Shown: one piece after another, positions 14,760 through 16,022 of the stretch
Numbering within the stretch: position 1 is the stretch's first letter
How the letters are laid out: the number at the start of each line of letters is the position of its first letter
Assembly: GCA_013349725.1 (NCBI GenBank)
Contig: DUZB01000045.1
Span: 1-16,022, forward strand
Source: Deltaproteobacteria bacterium
Lineage (GTDB): Bacteria; Desulfobacterota; DSM-4660; Desulfatiglandales; Desulfatiglandaceae
DNA: 16,022 bases
Direction of reading: 5' to 3'
The notes under the pieces: model-generated
The model's input: only the letters and a program-made list of their open reading frames with translations
Database searches by the model: none
Told to the model about the DNA's origin: nothing
Translations under genes and position numbers: made by a program

Positions 14760-16022
14760 ATGGAAAATGAGCCTATGAGAAAGATTCGTGCCGATGCCAT
14801 TAAGATTTTCAAGGAATCGATCCGTGCCGTAAATCCCTACAACGCAGTAAAACGGTTTGTTCACGTTGACGGGGACAGTTTGACTGTCGGAACCGAAGAT
14901 TCAACGCCCCTGGAAATAAATCTGGCCGATTATGAAAGGATATTTCTGGTTGGAGGCGGAAAAGCCACCGCTCCCATGGCGAAAGCCGTAGAAGAGCTTC
15001 TGGGCAAAAGAGTCTCCGAAGGAATGATCAACGTCAAGTACGGTTTCAGCACGGATCTCACTTACACCCGCGTCACGGAAGCCAACCACCCCCTGCCGGA
15101 CGCAAACGGGGTGGAAGGCACAAGGAAGATGTTAGATCTGTTAAACAGCGCGGGAGAAAAAGACCTGATCTTTTCTCTCATATCCGGAGGAGGCTCAGCC
15201 CTCCTCGTTCATCCGGTCGGGGATATTACCTTGAAGGAGATACAGGAATTGACACACATGCTGCTCGCATGCGGCGCCACTATTCATGAAATCAACTGCC
15301 TGAGAAAACATATCTCCGCTATTAAAGGTGGGCAGATGGCTCGCGCTGCCTATCCAGCAACAACCGTGAACCTGATGCTCTCGGACGTTGTGGGGGACAG
15401 CATGGACGTCATTGCGTCCGGACCATTCGTACCGGACAGGTCCACTTTCGGGGATACGTGGAAAATCATTAAAAAGTACCACCTCGAAAACATCCCCCAC
15501 GCGATCCAGGCCCATTTACAATCAGGAAGAGAAGGCCGCGTTCAGGAAACACCGAAAACAGGAGAAAACATCTTCGAACGGGTTCACAATTTCGTCATAG
15601 GCAGCAATATACTGGCTCTCAGGGCAGCGGAAGAAAAAGCGAAAGATCTGGGATACAACACCTTGATATTATCTTCCATGATCGAGGGGGAGACGAGGGA
15701 GGTGGCGCGGGTTCACGTTGCCATAGCCAGAGAGATCATTAAGACCGCAAAACCGGTCCCCTCCCCCGCCTGCATTATTTCCGGGGGTGAAACCACCGTA
15801 ACCATAAAAGGGAATGGCCTTGGCGGCAGAAACCAGGAATTCTGTCTTGCGGCCGCCATGGAACTGGACGGCCTACCCGCATCCGTTGCAGTCCTGAGCG
15901 GCGGAACAGATGGGGATGATGGGCCAACAAAGGCTGCCGGGGCCGTAGTCGACCCGCACACGGTCGAAAGGGGCGGAACGCTGGGCCTTAACGCCTCAGA
16001 ATTCCTGAATAACAACGACTCC
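14760..16022 (+). CDS. Glycerate 2-kinase, MOFRL family (3' end beyond window)
   Basis: The frame is open from the ATG at 14760 to the window end, 421 codons, with no stop; full-length members are about 430-460 aa, so perhaps 20-40 residues are missing. AAAGGAG lies 6 bases upstream of the ATG; an in-frame ATG at 14754 abuts the Shine-Dalgarno and is unlikely. Family segments are VGGGKATAPMAKA (64-76, K68), NHPLPDAN (109-116), ISGGGSALL (141-149), CLRKHISAIKGG (180-191), SDVVGDSMDVIASGP, and in the MOFRL part GGETTVTIKGNGLGGRNQEF and SGGTDGDDGPTKAAGAVVD. The enzyme uses ATP to turn D-glycerate into 2-phosphoglycerate; such genes are often annotated as hydroxypyruvate reductase (TtuD) by old transfer, which the motifs do not support. 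It diverges from gcvH, linking glycine and serine breakdown to glycolysis. Confidence 0.93.
   Translation, partial: MENEPMRKIRADAIKIFKESIRAVNPYNAVKRFVHVDGDSLTVGTEDSTPLEINLADYERIFLVGGGKATAPMAKAVEELLGKRVSEGMINVKYGFSTDLTYTRVTEANHPLPDANGVEGTRKMLDLLNSAGEKDLIFSLISGGGSALLVHPVGDITLKEIQELTHMLLACGATIHEINCLRKHISAIKGGQMARAAYPATTVNLMLSDVVGDSMDVIASGPFVPDRSTFGDTWKIIKKYHLENIPHAIQAHLQSGREGRVQETPKTGENIFERVHNFVIGSNILALRAAEEKAKDLGYNTLILSSMIEGETREVARVHVAIAREIIKTAKPVPSPACIISGGETTVTIKGNGLGGRNQEFCLAAAMELDGLPASVAVLSGGTDGDDGPTKAAGAVVDPHTVERGGTLGLNASEFLNNNDS

Noticed and set aside
1..16022. CRISPR array, tRNA/rRNA, insertion sequence or phage genes
   Set aside because: No regularly spaced repeats, no cloverleaf or rRNA-like stretches, and no transposase, integrase or phage structural motifs in any plausible coding frame.

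Overview
The window looks like a compact chromosomal segment from a Gram-negative bacterium. It encodes a signal-peptide-bearing outer-membrane beta-barrel protein, a sigma-54-type promoter, an HD-GYP response regulator and a split glycine decarboxylase (gcvPA/gcvPB). These traits together, with the gene-end overlaps and short direct repeats in and between genes, suggest Desulfobacterota (former Deltaproteobacteria, perhaps Syntrophales-like). The taxon is an inference and cannot be fixed from this sequence alone.

Layout. (1) Positions 1-1871, minus strand: a TPR/beta-barrel outer-membrane protein followed by the first 39 codons of another exported protein that runs off the left edge. (2) 1872-2190: a divergent promoter region with a sigma-70-like promoter to the left and a strong sigma-54 (-24/-12) promoter to the right. 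(3) 2191-7054, plus strand: a REC-GAF-HD-GYP regulator, a large GT-C/YfhO-like membrane protein with a C-terminal TPR tail, and a DPM1-like GT2 glycosyltransferase. (4) 14598 down to 7051, minus strand: gcvH-gcvPA-gcvPB, then an Ig-like membrane-anchored exported protein, a YdjC/ChbG-type deacetylase, a B12-binding radical SAM enzyme and a GNAT acyltransferase. (5) 14760 to the right edge, plus strand: a MOFRL-family glycerate 2-kinase, truncated by the window end.

How the genes may work together. GT2, GT-C/YfhO-like protein, YdjC deacetylase, radical SAM enzyme and GNAT enzyme together look like a set for making and tailoring an envelope glycolipid or glycan. The regulator would tie it to cyclic-di-GMP turnover. 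The adjacent, translationally coupled deacetylase and radical SAM genes recall HpnK and HpnJ of hopanoid side-chain synthesis, but their real substrate is unknown. The right-hand part is central metabolism: glycine cleavage (H, P1, P2 proteins) diverging from glycerate kinase, which fits a glycine-serine-hydroxypyruvate-glycerate-2-phosphoglycerate route. gcvT and lpd are not in the window.

No rRNA, tRNA, CRISPR array, insertion sequence or phage gene was seen. The most useful second looks are the candidate envelope-glycoconjugate cluster, the sigma-54 promoter, and the heptanucleotide repeat that forms the start of the GNAT gene.
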